In this document: piece after piece, positions 32,318-41,373 of the stretch | Layout: each line of letters starts with the position of its first letter | How positions within the stretch are numbered: the stretch's first letter is position 1 | IMG/VR virus record: IMGVR_UViG_3300009790_000014 | Coordinates: 1-51,270 of that record | Length of the DNA: 51,270 nt | Reading direction: 5' to 3' (one strand) | Origin: a virus | Notes under the pieces: model-generated | Databases searched by the model: none | Told to the model about the DNA's origin: nothing | Seen by the model: only the letters and a program-made list of their open reading frames with translations | Made by a program: the position numbers and the translations under genes

Positions 32318-34344
32318 GCTACATCATAATCTTGAGTTGCGTAAGTAATGAAAGCGCAGCCTCCTAAAGCTTTACCCCCTCTTGCGTATATCCCCCATTT
32401 ATCATCAGCTTCACCATATGAGGCGTAACCTCCACTACCGGGAGCATTAAAATCAAAAGCATTAGCAATGCTATCCCAATTTCCTGCCCAAGCGGCTCTT
32501 GCTTGAGTTGGGCCTTTTGGTTCTAAACTATCCCAAGCATTTCCTCCTACTCCCGGCGTACCAGCACCCATGCCGCTACTAGAACCAACCCCATCTGTGC
32601 CATCTGCACCGCCATAAAATAATACTCCTCCAACATTGCCACCAAAAGATTGATTGCGAAGTACAGCTACTCCACTTGCATTTGAGGTTCCATATCTACT
32701 TAAAGAATAGCCAGTGGCGGCGGTAGCACTGAATGTGTTATTAGATGATTTCCAGTATAATTGCTTAGACCCTTCACCTTTAGTGCTTTTGGTTCCTGAT
32801 GCTGAAGCTCCATCAGCATAGCCTCCTCCTTCTCCATTAGAAACCCAAGCAATTGGATGCCACCCATCATTGTTAGGCCCACCACTTGTGCCTTTCCTGA
32901 CCTCTAATTGAGTTCTGTAAGGGCCAGTATTGGTAGTAATCCCATCTTGATTCCCCGGTCTTGGTTCACCAGCAGTAGGTGGAGTAGTAGCGTCTTCTCT
33001 TCCTCTCCCTCCGCTGATCCAAGTAAATTGACTGCCTTGGTAAGAATGCCAATAATCAGAATCAGGAAGATTTCGGAGTCCTGTTGACGGGCCGTTGTCT
33101 AAATTATTTACATCAAGTGTCCTAACTCTAACCGAGGTAACATCCGTTAACTCAAACACAGCTTGTAGTATTCCTCCTGCGCCACCTCCACCACCACAAA
33201 CTCTTGTTTGTTGTTCATCTGAAACTGAGTGAATAAGACCAAAAGTTTTAGTACTAGTATTAGGTATATTAGTGGTAGTACTAGCGGTTGGAGCATTCAT
33301 CCCACTTAAAGGCTCGCAAATAAATTTGTTATTCTGAGTAAGAACTTCTTTGACGATATATTTTTTCGCTGGAGAATCCCAACCAGAAGTATTCTGACCT
33401 TCCAATATTAACTCTTCTCCTTGCTGGAAGTTATGGTTCTGCCCGCCTGCATTACTTAATGTAAATAAAATAGGCTGACCGTCTGTATATGCTGTCTCTG
33501 AACCACTTGAATTAACGCTACCTATACTTGTAATATGAAACTTATTCCAAGTTGGAAGTGTATAGTCTCCGCCACCTCCGCCTCCGCCTCCGCCTCCACG
33601 AAGCACAACACGCATCCTAGTTTTATTTGTCATTCCACTAGGTGATTCTTCTTGGCCTGAGTATAAAAGTTTTGATGAGCCTATAGGGGTGTAGTTAGTA
33701 ACACTTCTACTGAACCCTATCACTGGCCCAGCGTAATCGCTCTTTGACCCATCAGCATTCTTAGCTACAACCCAATAATAATAAACTTGCTGACCATCAA
33801 CTGCATTAGAATTTGGGTCATCTTTTCTTGTAGTTGGATTATACAATGGGCCTCCATTCACATCTACGTATAGTATTGTTCCGTCTCTGCGTAAGCAAAG
33901 TTTAGATCGGGGAGCATTCATGTTATGAAAATCAGCTATCAAAGATTTACGGATTCTTTTAGTTGTGGTTGCGGTTATACTATTAGTTGTTCCGCGATAA
34001 ATGTCATATCTAGTTGCGCCATTAACCTTACTAAACACAATTGGTATTCCTCCATTATGCCTAACAGCGGCTCCGGCTTTTATGAAAGGAGTTTCAAGGT
34101 TACCGCCGGGGTTAGAATCAGTGATTGGGGTTTCTTCCCCTGACTCTACATCGTCACATTGTATAGCGCAGAAATCTGTTTTAAATTCTTCTGAAAAAGT
34201 TCCGTCTTCGTTGTATATATAACTGAACCAGTCGTACACACGACGAGGAAAATCCACTATTACTTTCTTTAGTCTCGCGCAAGCACTGCTGTCTGTTGCT
34301 GGTAAAGTAGCTTTAATGTCGCTTGGTTTAATTGGTGATGCCAT
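32314..34344 (-). CDS. glycine-rich tail fibre protein
   Basis: A 676-residue protein. Residues 5-62 form an N-terminal domain shared with the next upstream fibre gene ('IKPSDIKATLP ... WF....DGTF...FKT.FCA'). An FN3-like segment (VFSKVNGATRYDIYRGTTNS ... VYYYWVVAKNADG) follows, then a poly-Gly run of ten (near 250) and a long Gly/Ser/Asn-rich tail with CGGGGGAGG, ending in short repeats. Gly-rich tail domains of this kind are typical of phage adhesion fibres. It probably contacts the host surface. A direct trinucleotide repeat encodes the poly-Gly. Confidence 0.6.
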   Translation of the reverse strand: MASPIKPSDIKATLPATDSSACARLKKVIVDFPRRVYDWFSYIYNEDGTFSEEFKTDFCAIQCDDVESGEETPITDSNPGGNLETPFIKAGAAVRHNGGIPIVFSKVNGATRYDIYRGTTNSITATTTKRIRKSLIADFHNMNAPRSKLCLRRDGTILYVDVNGGPLYNPTTRKDDPNSNAVDGQQVYYYWVVAKNADGSKSDYAGPVIGFSRSVTNYTPIGSSKLLYSGQEESPSGMTNKTRMRVVLRGGGGGGGGGGDYTLPTWNKFHITSIGSVNSSGSETAYTDGQPILFTLSNAGGQNHNFQQGEELILEGQNTSGWDSPAKKYIVKEVLTQNNKFICEPLSGMNAPTASTTTNIPNTSTKTFGLIHSVSDEQQTRVCGGGGGAGGILQAVFELTDVTSVRVRTLDVNNLDNGPSTGLRNLPDSDYWHSYQGSQFTWISGGRGREDATTPPTAGEPRPGNQDGITTNTGPYRTQLEVRKGTSGGPNNDGWHPIAWVSNGEGGGYADGASASGTKSTKGEGSKQLYWKSSNNTFSATAATGYSLSRYGTSNASGVAVLRNQSFGGNVGGVLFYGGADGTDGVGSSSGMGAGTPGVGGNAWDSLEPKGPTQARAAWAGNWDSIANAFDFNAPGSGGYASYGEADDKWGIYARGGKALGGCAFITYATQDYDVA
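33566..33597. repeat. poly-Gly trinucleotide repeat in the fibre gene
   Basis: A low-complexity CTCCGC/CACCTC run (+ strand CCTCCG repeated) coding for ten consecutive Gly. Short tandem repeats can slip and change the length of the linker. Confidence 0.6.
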
Positions 34345-34345
34345 T

Positions 34346-35554
34346 TTATTGTCCTAAATTAAAATTTCTAAAAGTTATCTCTAAATCATTAACAGTGGAG
34401 TGAGGGTAAATTTGGCCTATTGTATGTGTACTCCCATCCCATGTAAAAGCAGGAGCTAAATGTTTAGCCCTTGTTCCTGCATTCGGAGGAACAAAACATG
34501 GCTTCTCATTCTGCCACCTTTCATCATATACTAAATAGTCAACTGGAATTCCATTTTCAACTCCTACCGGAGCTGGCTTATCATTAGCCACATAAACATT
34601 GTTGTACCCTAAAACAACCATTCGTATTCCATAAACCTTAAACAAGTAAGGCTTGTCTCCTTTAGATCTCCAGCGCATTTGTGGTTGGCCTTCTCTGAAT
34701 TCTTGAGGAACTATATCATCAATATGTATTTTAAAGCTCTTGTAGGCTGAACCTTCTACTGAAGTAGTATCACTTTCCCATTGGGGAATAAAAAGACTAA
34801 CACAAAAATTACCACCGTTCCCTATGTTAAAAGGAATTTTAGCATTTCCACTTCCACCGCTATTAGGATTTTTTTGGAAGTATCCAGCAACAGTTCCTTC
34901 TGGGCTTATCCCTCCGCTACCGAAATCTAAATCAGAACAATGTCCATATATAATAACTTCAACTCTAGGCCATATACCAACTTGCTCAGTATACATTTGT
35001 TCTTGGCCAGACGGCAGGCCAAAGTCATTAGATGGCTTGCCTTTCGTTCCACCAGAGTTTTGTCGGAAATTGTATATAGCCGCAGCAGCACTCCAGTTAT
35101 CATTTGATGACAAGTTTATACTGCCATTGATTCCAATAAACTTATTATTATTTAAGTCACATCCTAAATCAACTTTGGTCGCTTGGTAGAACTCAAAAGT
35201 TTCATAGCCTTCTATTTTTTTGCAACAATCACTAGCGTCTGGCGTAGAAGGGTTTGGATCAGCTTTAGGAATTACTGGGCCGGGCAGAGTCTCTTCTTCA
35301 GACTCATTATCTTCCTGATCTTCTTCTTCATTGTTTTCACTATCAGGCTTAACTATATTCTTTTCTAAACATCCAGAAGCGCACATTTCTGTTTTAATGT
35401 TACGGCCAAATGTCCCGTCTGCTTTAAACTCAGACCTAAACCATCTCCAAAAAAGTATAGCAAATTGGATGTACTTAACTAAACCTTGGGCGAGCGTATC
35501 TTTCTCTTCTGGGAGATATCTCTCAAAGTCTTTTGGTCTTATATTACTAGGCAT
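34346..35554 (-). CDS. tail fibre / appendage protein with shared docking domain
   Basis: A 402-residue protein. Residues 5-61 match the docking domain of the neighbouring fibre (IRPKDFERYLP ... WF..EF.ADGTF...IKTEMCASGC). An acidic linker (EEEDQEDNESEEET near 75-90) follows, and the rest is beta-rich and unassigned, ending in STVNDLEITFRNFNLGQ. It lies one base from the fibre at 32314-34344. Function as a virion appendage is inferred from the shared domain. Palindrome copy 15 lies three bases before its start. Confidence 0.55.
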   Translation of the reverse strand: MPSNIRPKDFERYLPEEKDTLAQGLVKYIQFAILFWRWFRSEFKADGTFGRNIKTEMCASGCLEKNIVKPDSENNEEEDQEDNESEEETLPGPVIPKADPNPSTPDASDCCKKIEGYETFEFYQATKVDLGCDLNNNKFIGINGSINLSSNDNWSAAAAIYNFRQNSGGTKGKPSNDFGLPSGQEQMYTEQVGIWPRVEVIIYGHCSDLDFGSGGISPEGTVAGYFQKNPNSGGSGNAKIPFNIGNGGNFCVSLFIPQWESDTTSVEGSAYKSFKIHIDDIVPQEFREGQPQMRWRSKGDKPYLFKVYGIRMVVLGYNNVYVANDKPAPVGVENGIPVDYLVYDERWQNEKPCFVPPNAGTRAKHLAPAFTWDGSTHTIGQIYPHSTVNDLEITFRNFNLGQ

Positions 35555-35556
35555 TG

Positions 35557-36519
35557 TTATACTGTCACAGGATAAGGTTCTCCTAGCCTTAGCGTTCTGG
35601 CTTTAGGTAGGAATGTATCACATATAAAACCCATAAGAATCTTATGAGTTTCTTTTGTTGATCTGTTAAGGCATTCATAAAAAGCCCTAACTAAATTATA
35701 GGATATGTATTGCTGTGCTTCCTTTGGTTTTAAATGAGCATGAAAGCTAACCATCTTTTTTCTGTTTAAATAAATATCATCTCCAGCAGATATCCCAAGT
35801 TCAGTTAGGAGTTGATCCTTATTGCTGTCCACATTAGAGAAAGATGATTTCCATAATCCGTAGTTATGAGCTTCACTGAATAAGGAGGTATCATATTTTT
35901 TATACACCCTGCCTAAGCATTCCTGCTCTAAAAAATTAGAGTCGTTCCTAAATGCATTTGCCCAGAACTCAGGGAACTCTGGATCACTGGAGTAAACATA
36001 TCCTGCATTATAAATACCATATGCTTGGCAGGCTTCTTCAGTGATTTCATGTGGACTTAAAGAAACTGGATGCTTGAAATTACAAGTAACTGGATTAACC
36101 ATGATGATATCAGCATCTAAAAACAAAGTGTTACCACTTTCTTTTATTGCTTTGGACATGATGTCCATCTTTAAACTTCCTTCAGCAGGGTTCCATAAGT
36201 CCCCCCAACTTGCACAGTCAGGCCATATGTCTCCCAAGTTTTCTGGAAACTCTTTACGTCTTTCATTAAGAAGTCCGTCTGGAATTTTAGTTACATCTAC
36301 ATTAGATGGAATATCTTCACCTAAACATTCTTCCCCTAGATCATCAGTTAATAAGTAAATTTTTTTATTAGAATGAATGCGTATACTATTCATAAGTAAC
36401 GCAGCTTCATACCCATGAATGCCAGTAGCTACTGTGCAGTAAGACTCAAGATTAGATGGGCCTTCATCAGATTGTCTAGGAAGGCTTTTAAAATGATCCG
36501 CTTGAGTATTAAGTTCCAT
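35557..36519 (-). CDS. glycosyltransferase-like protein in the tail operon
   Basis: A 320-residue protein. GT-A landmarks are visible: an N-terminal strand ESYCTVATGIHGYEAALLMN, the metal/nucleotide motif FLDADIIMVNP (D-x-D) near 135 and IYNAGYVYSS near 168, like GT8 or nucleotide-sugar transferases. It may modify virion or host surface glycans. It lies between the vWA virion protein and fibre genes with one-base overlap on the upstream side. The last residues PYPVTV-stop are encoded by palindrome copy 15. No transmembrane segment is seen, so it acts in the cytoplasm or virion. Confidence 0.65.
   Translation of the reverse strand: MELNTQADHFKSLPRQSDEGPSNLESYCTVATGIHGYEAALLMNSIRIHSNKKIYLLTDDLGEECLGEDIPSNVDVTKIPDGLLNERRKEFPENLGDIWPDCASWGDLWNPAEGSLKMDIMSKAIKESGNTLFLDADIIMVNPVTCNFKHPVSLSPHEITEEACQAYGIYNAGYVYSSDPEFPEFWANAFRNDSNFLEQECLGRVYKKYDTSLFSEAHNYGLWKSSFSNVDSNKDQLLTELGISAGDDIYLNRKKMVSFHAHLKPKEAQQYISYNLVRAFYECLNRSTKETHKILMGFICDTFLPKARTLRLGEPYPVTV
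35558..35574. promoter_or_regulatory. 17-bp palindrome copy 15 (one core mismatch)
   Basis: TATACTGTCACAGGATA. It encodes the C-terminus of the glycosyltransferase-like gene and ends three bases before the fibre gene's start codon at 35554. Confidence 0.65.
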
Positions 36520-39008
36520 TAGGTGGGAGTTATCTCTGATTCAAAGTTATCTGTAAAGACGGTTTCAGTTGTTGTCCAAGTGTCTCCTGAGCTTGTTCCT
36601 TTTTGTAAAGTAACTTCGGCAATCACAACACCATATGGTAAAGGAGCTAAAAACTCATCTGCCCCGCTTGTTAAATATCTTGAATCTTCATTCCTGTCAC
36701 CAGCTACAACAATCCCTTCGTCTGCTATGAACCCGCTGAAGTCAGATATTTTTAGTGGGTCTTCTGATGTCCCTTTGATATTAACACATCCTTTATCCTT
36801 AAATATTCTCTCCCTTTCCGTCTTAGGGATTTCGTAACCAGAAAAGGTTGGATCTTTTAAAACTTTCTGGAAAGAGTAAGGATATTGTTCTATTCTGATC
36901 TTGCCTTCTTCTCCAGTTACTTTAGATGGTAATGGAATAACTAAATCATAAATTCCTTTTTCTGGGTCAATTTCCTGCGTGAATTCATATAGCACACCTT
37001 CAATCCTTCTGGTTACAAGTATTGGTATGTTGTTAACAATTCCCCCATCAACAATCCCATCTGCATCAGGATATGTAGCCCTTACATCATTTTCTAATTC
37101 TCCAACCTGAGTCCCACCAATACTCACCCTAATAGAACTTCCTAGTTTAGCCCCATTTTTTCCATGCTGATTTGTAAAAGCTGCTCTATTCTTAATCTTG
37201 TTACCTCCAACTTTTAGAACTAACCTATACTTTTCCCCTGCGTTAAATTTAAATTCAGTTTGAGTTTCTATGCCTCCAAAGTTGTGGTCTATAGGTGCTG
37301 TAATTACTTGGCACTTCTTATTTTCGTAATCGTCATGATAGTAACTTTTTGGCTCCCACTGATTTCCGTCTTGTGTTTGGTTTTCTTCTGAAAGTAATGA
37401 GTACCCAGTGTTACCTATTAAACTTACATACATTCCTGCATTAGGATGCGTTGTGTTGAATAAATCTTTACCCATAAGATCAACACTGTTCTTACATACA
37501 TTCCAGTTTGTTAAAGTTGTACTGATGCCAAATTGGTCACGTAATTGAGGCGTGTCTCCTTTACCTAACCCAGTCGTTGGGATGTAAAAACAAGCCCTGT
37601 TATTTCCTGTGCTGCCCCCAGTATTGTCTTTACATATTGTTTGAAGAATACCACTAAACAAACCCTTCAAAGCATCGTGATTTGTTGGGAAGAAAGTTAA
37701 TGAAGTCGCACTAGAAGTATCGTTTTGATAACAATTTGCAATTAGTTTTAAATAGTTTTCTACTGTGACAGTAGCCCCGCTAGGGGAACCTCCAGAACAA
37801 CGCTTAATAGATTTTGTTGAGTCTAACATAAACCCAACCACAGCAATCATTGCATCATGACCTAAAGTTTTAAGGCCAGACCCTGCCATTTTATCTCCTC
37901 TTATTTCCGCAGCAATACTGATAGGATCAGGAGCGCAAACATTTTCGTAACCGTCAGTAAGTAGGATAATAAGCTTTCTTGGCCAAGCAGAATTTCCAGA
38001 AAGAGCTACACCAGTTGGATTTTCAAGATGTGCAGCTTTATTTGTAGCTGTTGTTCTTGCTCCTTCTGATTGGATTATATCAAAATTTTCGTTTGACCCT
38101 TTAAGTAAGTCGTAAGCCATCTCCAAACCACCACCTATACTTGTCCAACATCCTCCACCTTCAGGGCCAGTTCCTCCATCACAATCTTTTGAAACAACAA
38201 AGCCGGGGTCATCAACTAAAGATAAAGCAGCAGTTTTAGTGTCAACAAAATCACTAACAAGAGTGACTCTGCTTTCAGGTTCGCCATCTCCTCCATCTCC
38301 TGCATAGCTTACAAAAGCCATCCGGTCTATTTCTTTACCTACAGTAGAATTAACAGAGCTGCCTCCAGATGTGACTATCTTGTCGTCTTCACTATCCCAA
38401 AGCTTTGAGTTTTTAATAAGTTGCCTGCAAGCTTCACGGGCTGCTGACATTCTAGTTTCATTTCCTGAGAAAGCTGAATCTATTTTCAGCATTGAAGCAC
38501 TCCTATCTAAAACAACAACAATGTCAATTGCACTGCCTTGACAGTTTTGCTTAATTGATACAGTAGAGTTTGCACTTAGCTGGTGTGTATATTTTTTAGT
38601 TTCACCATTAATAATAATTGAAGGAGTATAAGTGGCAGTGACTTTTACTTGCGTATCAAGATCAGTCTCTCCTGCTTTAAACTCTCCATTCCCTTTGCTT
38701 TCTAAAATAACAGACTTAGCTGAAGACCAAGCTGCATCTTCTGTTACTTTAATGGATTTAATGGTTCCATCTGTGTATTTTAATTTCAGATAGGCATTAA
38801 AACTAGCGGTTCCTGATGAACCAATATTTACTCCATTTGGGTCTCTAACTTCAAGCCCATCAATAACTGGAGCATTCGTGCAAAAGTTTTCACCCATGAT
38901 GGCTGCATACAATGGATCAGATAAGCAACGTGCATCTTCGGTGTCTTCAATAACCACCGGAACTTTTTCCCCAATGCAGGGAACTTTATTTATATTATCA
39001 AACTTCAT
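36519..39008 (-). CDS. vWA-domain virion protein
   Basis: An 829-residue protein. An N-terminal Ig-like region (about 50-150: DPNGVNIGSSGTASFNAYLK) precedes a vWA domain whose MIDAS reads IDIVVVLDRSASM near 170, with the further metal loop LIILLTDGYEN near 350. A long beta-rich C-terminal part follows. VWA domains bind ligands through a divalent metal and are used in adhesins, so in a tail operon this is a candidate receptor-binding or tail-tip protein. Its stop overlaps the start of the next gene by one base. It contains palindrome copy 16. Confidence 0.7.
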   Translation of the reverse strand: MKFDNINKVPCIGEKVPVVIEDTEDARCLSDPLYAAIMGENFCTNAPVIDGLEVRDPNGVNIGSSGTASFNAYLKLKYTDGTIKSIKVTEDAAWSSAKSVILESKGNGEFKAGETDLDTQVKVTATYTPSIIINGETKKYTHQLSANSTVSIKQNCQGSAIDIVVVLDRSASMLKIDSAFSGNETRMSAAREACRQLIKNSKLWDSEDDKIVTSGGSSVNSTVGKEIDRMAFVSYAGDGGDGEPESRVTLVSDFVDTKTAALSLVDDPGFVVSKDCDGGTGPEGGGCWTSIGGGLEMAYDLLKGSNENFDIIQSEGARTTATNKAAHLENPTGVALSGNSAWPRKLIILLTDGYENVCAPDPISIAAEIRGDKMAGSGLKTLGHDAMIAVVGFMLDSTKSIKRCSGGSPSGATVTVENYLKLIANCYQNDTSSATSLTFFPTNHDALKGLFSGILQTICKDNTGGSTGNNRACFYIPTTGLGKGDTPQLRDQFGISTTLTNWNVCKNSVDLMGKDLFNTTHPNAGMYVSLIGNTGYSLLSEENQTQDGNQWEPKSYYHDDYENKKCQVITAPIDHNFGGIETQTEFKFNAGEKYRLVLKVGGNKIKNRAAFTNQHGKNGAKLGSSIRVSIGGTQVGELENDVRATYPDADGIVDGGIVNNIPILVTRRIEGVLYEFTQEIDPEKGIYDLVIPLPSKVTGEEGKIRIEQYPYSFQKVLKDPTFSGYEIPKTERERIFKDKGCVNIKGTSEDPLKISDFSGFIADEGIVVAGDRNEDSRYLTSGADEFLAPLPYGVVIAEVTLQKGTSSGDTWTTTETVFTDNFESEITPT
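37759..37775. promoter_or_regulatory. 17-bp palindrome copy 16 (perfect core)
   Basis: TCTACTGTGACAGTAGC: the 13-bp core is perfect but the outer bases differ. It lies inside the vWA gene and is read within ATVTVEN. Confidence 0.55.
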
Positions 39009-40858
39009 TAGTTAGTTACTGTTCTTTTGGTGGATGTATCAGACAAAGCTTTAGTTAAAGTGTAAGTATCTATTGTAGTTCCTGACTTATCAATAAACTC
39101 AAACTTCAAAGTAGTTCCATCTACGGTTCCTTTAATAGCCCCATGCCCATTTGCTGCGCTGTGAAATTTCTCTGAAGTATAACCAGTTGGCAATGTAGCA
39201 CCGCTTCCACGGAGAGGCGCACCGCCTGCTCCATTGACTAGGTATCTGAAATCGTTTGAGTCTTTAATTCTTTCATAGTTATGAGCATGACCAGAGATAA
39301 CAACATCAGCCCCCATTGCAGGAAAATCCCAACGCATATCTGCATCACCGGGGCCATGCCCTCCACTAGCAGTCTCAGATGAGTAAGGTGAATTATGAAA
39401 GTAAACCACTTTCCAATGTGATGAGCTATTACCAAGCTTTGACTCCAGCCACTCATGCTGCCCTCCAGTAATTCCAAGACCAAGCTTTGCGTTGTAAACA
39501 CTGTTATCAGTTCTCTTGTTGGAGAACAGGCAGAAGAAATGGATCGGGCCTTTAACAAAATCGTAATACTCTTCATTGTTAGGAAGAGTGAAATAGTTTT
39601 TATAATGAGCTAGTCCTGCATCTGTTGTGCCGTAAGCTTCAGTAATATCATGGTTTCCTATTGCAGGGAAAAACCTATTACCAGTTGTTGCATTAGATGT
39701 ACTTGTGTAACCATGTAACCCAGACTGACCATATGGAAATATGAAATCTGAGTACCACTGACCTACGTTAGTATCTAAATCTGTAATAGTGGTTTGGTCT
39801 CCACCAGTAGCTCCATAACTATTATCTCCTGTCGTTATAATAAACTCTGGAGACCAGCCTTTAACTAAGTCTGCAACTGCACTAGCATTAGTTCCATCAT
39901 AAGCAGTCCCAGAACCTCCAGTTGATGCCCCATAATCTCCAATAACACCAAAAGTAAAACTAACATCTACAGCAGCGTCAGCAGCTAATGTAGTAGTTGC
40001 GGCTTCTGTTGTAGCAGTAGTTGTGGTAGTAACATTTAATGCTTCATTGAATCTTTGGTTTCTTCTTTGAGCTAATATGTCATAAGCTTCTGGGCAGAAG
40101 AACGTCTTCTTAACTTCTGTTTGTTTTTTGCATTCATGAATCAAATCACCCATTGCAGTGTCAAAGTCCATGCTCATATACTTGTAACGCTCATAGTCGT
40201 TATCAAAGTCACGGGCATACTCCCGTTGAACATATAACTTTACAGCTCTTTTGAAATCAATGTCTTCAATAACTGCATCATCCAATGAATACCTAGTCTT
40301 CACACCGTCCCACTCAACAACAATAACCTCATCAGAATTAATCCAAGGAGATATGTAGATACGGTTTCTGTCTATAGCCCATTGACCAATCACCGCTCTT
40401 CCGTGCTTGTTAGTAGTTAAGGTTTTTGTTGTGCCGCTACGTGTAACTTTAAAATCAGAATCTTCTTCTGGGTATTTGAATCCCATAGGAAGAGGATTTT
40501 TGTCTAGGTTTCTAGGAGGGTAAACCATAGATAAAAGCTTGAGGTTGTTACACTCAAGCTGATCAAGGCTCACTTGTGTGAATAAAGCTGGGTAAACTTC
40601 GTCCCCCTCTTTATCAAGCACAGTATATACTTTGTTAATACGGCCCTTGGGCGCATCAATAACAGTCTTCCCTCCTTGAAAATAGGTGGAACACTGCGGG
40701 TATCTATTAATATTCCTAGACTGAAGGCATGGAACATACCGCTGGAGGTGAGTTACTGCCGCCTCAAAACTTTTATGTATGGGCGCAACAAGGTTTTCTG
40801 GAACCCCTTCAGGCCAGATGTCGCTTCGCAACTCTGTTACCAGTTCGGTAAATCTCAT
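39008..40858 (-). CDS. virion adaptor fused to a metallophosphoesterase
   Basis: A 616-residue protein. Residues 1-275 are unassigned beta/alpha sequence in the slot of a head-tail adaptor. A Thr/Ala linker (about 276-297) leads to a purple-acid-phosphatase-like metallophosphoesterase: GDYG (307-310), GDN (344-346), GNHD (401-404), YFHN and GHAHNYE, the complete set of metal ligands. Such enzymes hydrolyse phosphate esters. The fusion suggests a virion-attached phosphatase, an unusual arrangement. It is linked by one-base overlap to the vWA gene and by a two-base gap to the next gene upstream. Confidence 0.75.
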   Translation of the reverse strand: MRFTELVTELRSDIWPEGVPENLVAPIHKSFEAAVTHLQRYVPCLQSRNINRYPQCSTYFQGGKTVIDAPKGRINKVYTVLDKEGDEVYPALFTQVSLDQLECNNLKLLSMVYPPRNLDKNPLPMGFKYPEEDSDFKVTRSGTTKTLTTNKHGRAVIGQWAIDRNRIYISPWINSDEVIVVEWDGVKTRYSLDDAVIEDIDFKRAVKLYVQREYARDFDNDYERYKYMSMDFDTAMGDLIHECKKQTEVKKTFFCPEAYDILAQRRNQRFNEALNVTTTTTATTEAATTTLAADAAVDVSFTFGVIGDYGASTGGSGTAYDGTNASAVADLVKGWSPEFIITTGDNSYGATGGDQTTITDLDTNVGQWYSDFIFPYGQSGLHGYTSTSNATTGNRFFPAIGNHDITEAYGTTDAGLAHYKNYFTLPNNEEYYDFVKGPIHFFCLFSNKRTDNSVYNAKLGLGITGGQHEWLESKLGNSSSHWKVVYFHNSPYSSETASGGHGPGDADMRWDFPAMGADVVISGHAHNYERIKDSNDFRYLVNGAGGAPLRGSGATLPTGYTSEKFHSAANGHGAIKGTVDGTTLKFEFIDKSGTTIDTYTLTKALSDTSTKRTVTN

Positions 40859-40860
40859 GT

Positions 40861-41304
40861 TTAATCTTCAGTTTTTGTAGCAGCTTTACGCTTTCCTACT
40901 TTTGGTTTGGAATCTTCTGGGAGAGTTTTTTCTTTTGATTGTCCTTCAATCACGGCAGAAGCAGGCTCCTTAACCCCCGCAACATTTTCTACCACGGTCT
41001 TGGATCGGTGCAGGCCGTCTGCTTTGATTTCTTCTCTCCATAGCGGTGCGGATGGATTGGACTGATTCTTTTTTTTTAAACTCTCATACTCTTCTTTAGT
41101 CCCTTTAGATAACCCATATTCGCCGTCAAAAGGTTCAGCCAATTTATTAGTAACCTCATCAACGACAGCATAACCAACATGACCTTCTTTCGGATCTCTA
41201 CCTAAATCTTCAACTTCTAGGTAAATAAGAGGGTCTTCAGATAGTTTAACCCTAGCTTCCGGTAAGATTTTTTTCCAATAGAATTTTTTAGCATTACTAG
41301 CCAT
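40861..41304 (-). CDS. small virion-block protein
   Basis: A 147-residue protein. The N-terminal half has FYWKKILPEARVKLSEDPLI and FDGEYGLSKGTKEEYESLKK; the C-terminal third is Lys-rich and disordered-looking (SKPKVGKRKAATKTED). It lies between the capsid candidate and the adaptor fusion, where connector or decoration proteins sit. Not recognised. A half-palindrome (CAGTATA, + strand 41312-41318) lies just before its start. Confidence 0.5.
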   Translation of the reverse strand: MASNAKKFYWKKILPEARVKLSEDPLIYLEVEDLGRDPKEGHVGYAVVDEVTNKLAEPFDGEYGLSKGTKEEYESLKKKNQSNPSAPLWREEIKADGLHRSKTVVENVAGVKEPASAVIEGQSKEKTLPEDSKPKVGKRKAATKTED

Positions 41305-41317
41305 ACCGGATCAGTAT

Positions 41318-41356
41318 ACAAAAATAGGGACGGTCTTGACAACCGCCCCTATTGCA
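41318..41356 (-). terminator. rho-independent terminator after the capsid gene
   Basis: On the - strand, AATAGGGGCGGT pairs with ACCGTCCCTATT (12 bp, one mismatch) around a 7-base loop, and T-rich sequence follows (+ strand A-run at 41319-41324). It would reduce readthrough from the highly expressed capsid gene to the downstream genes. Confidence 0.75.
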
Positions 41357-41373
41357 ATCCTTTAGGTAGATTA

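Noticed and set aside
34001-34222. 73-residue + strand frame inside the fibre gene
   Set aside because: Shadow of the Gly-rich fibre with no supporting signals.
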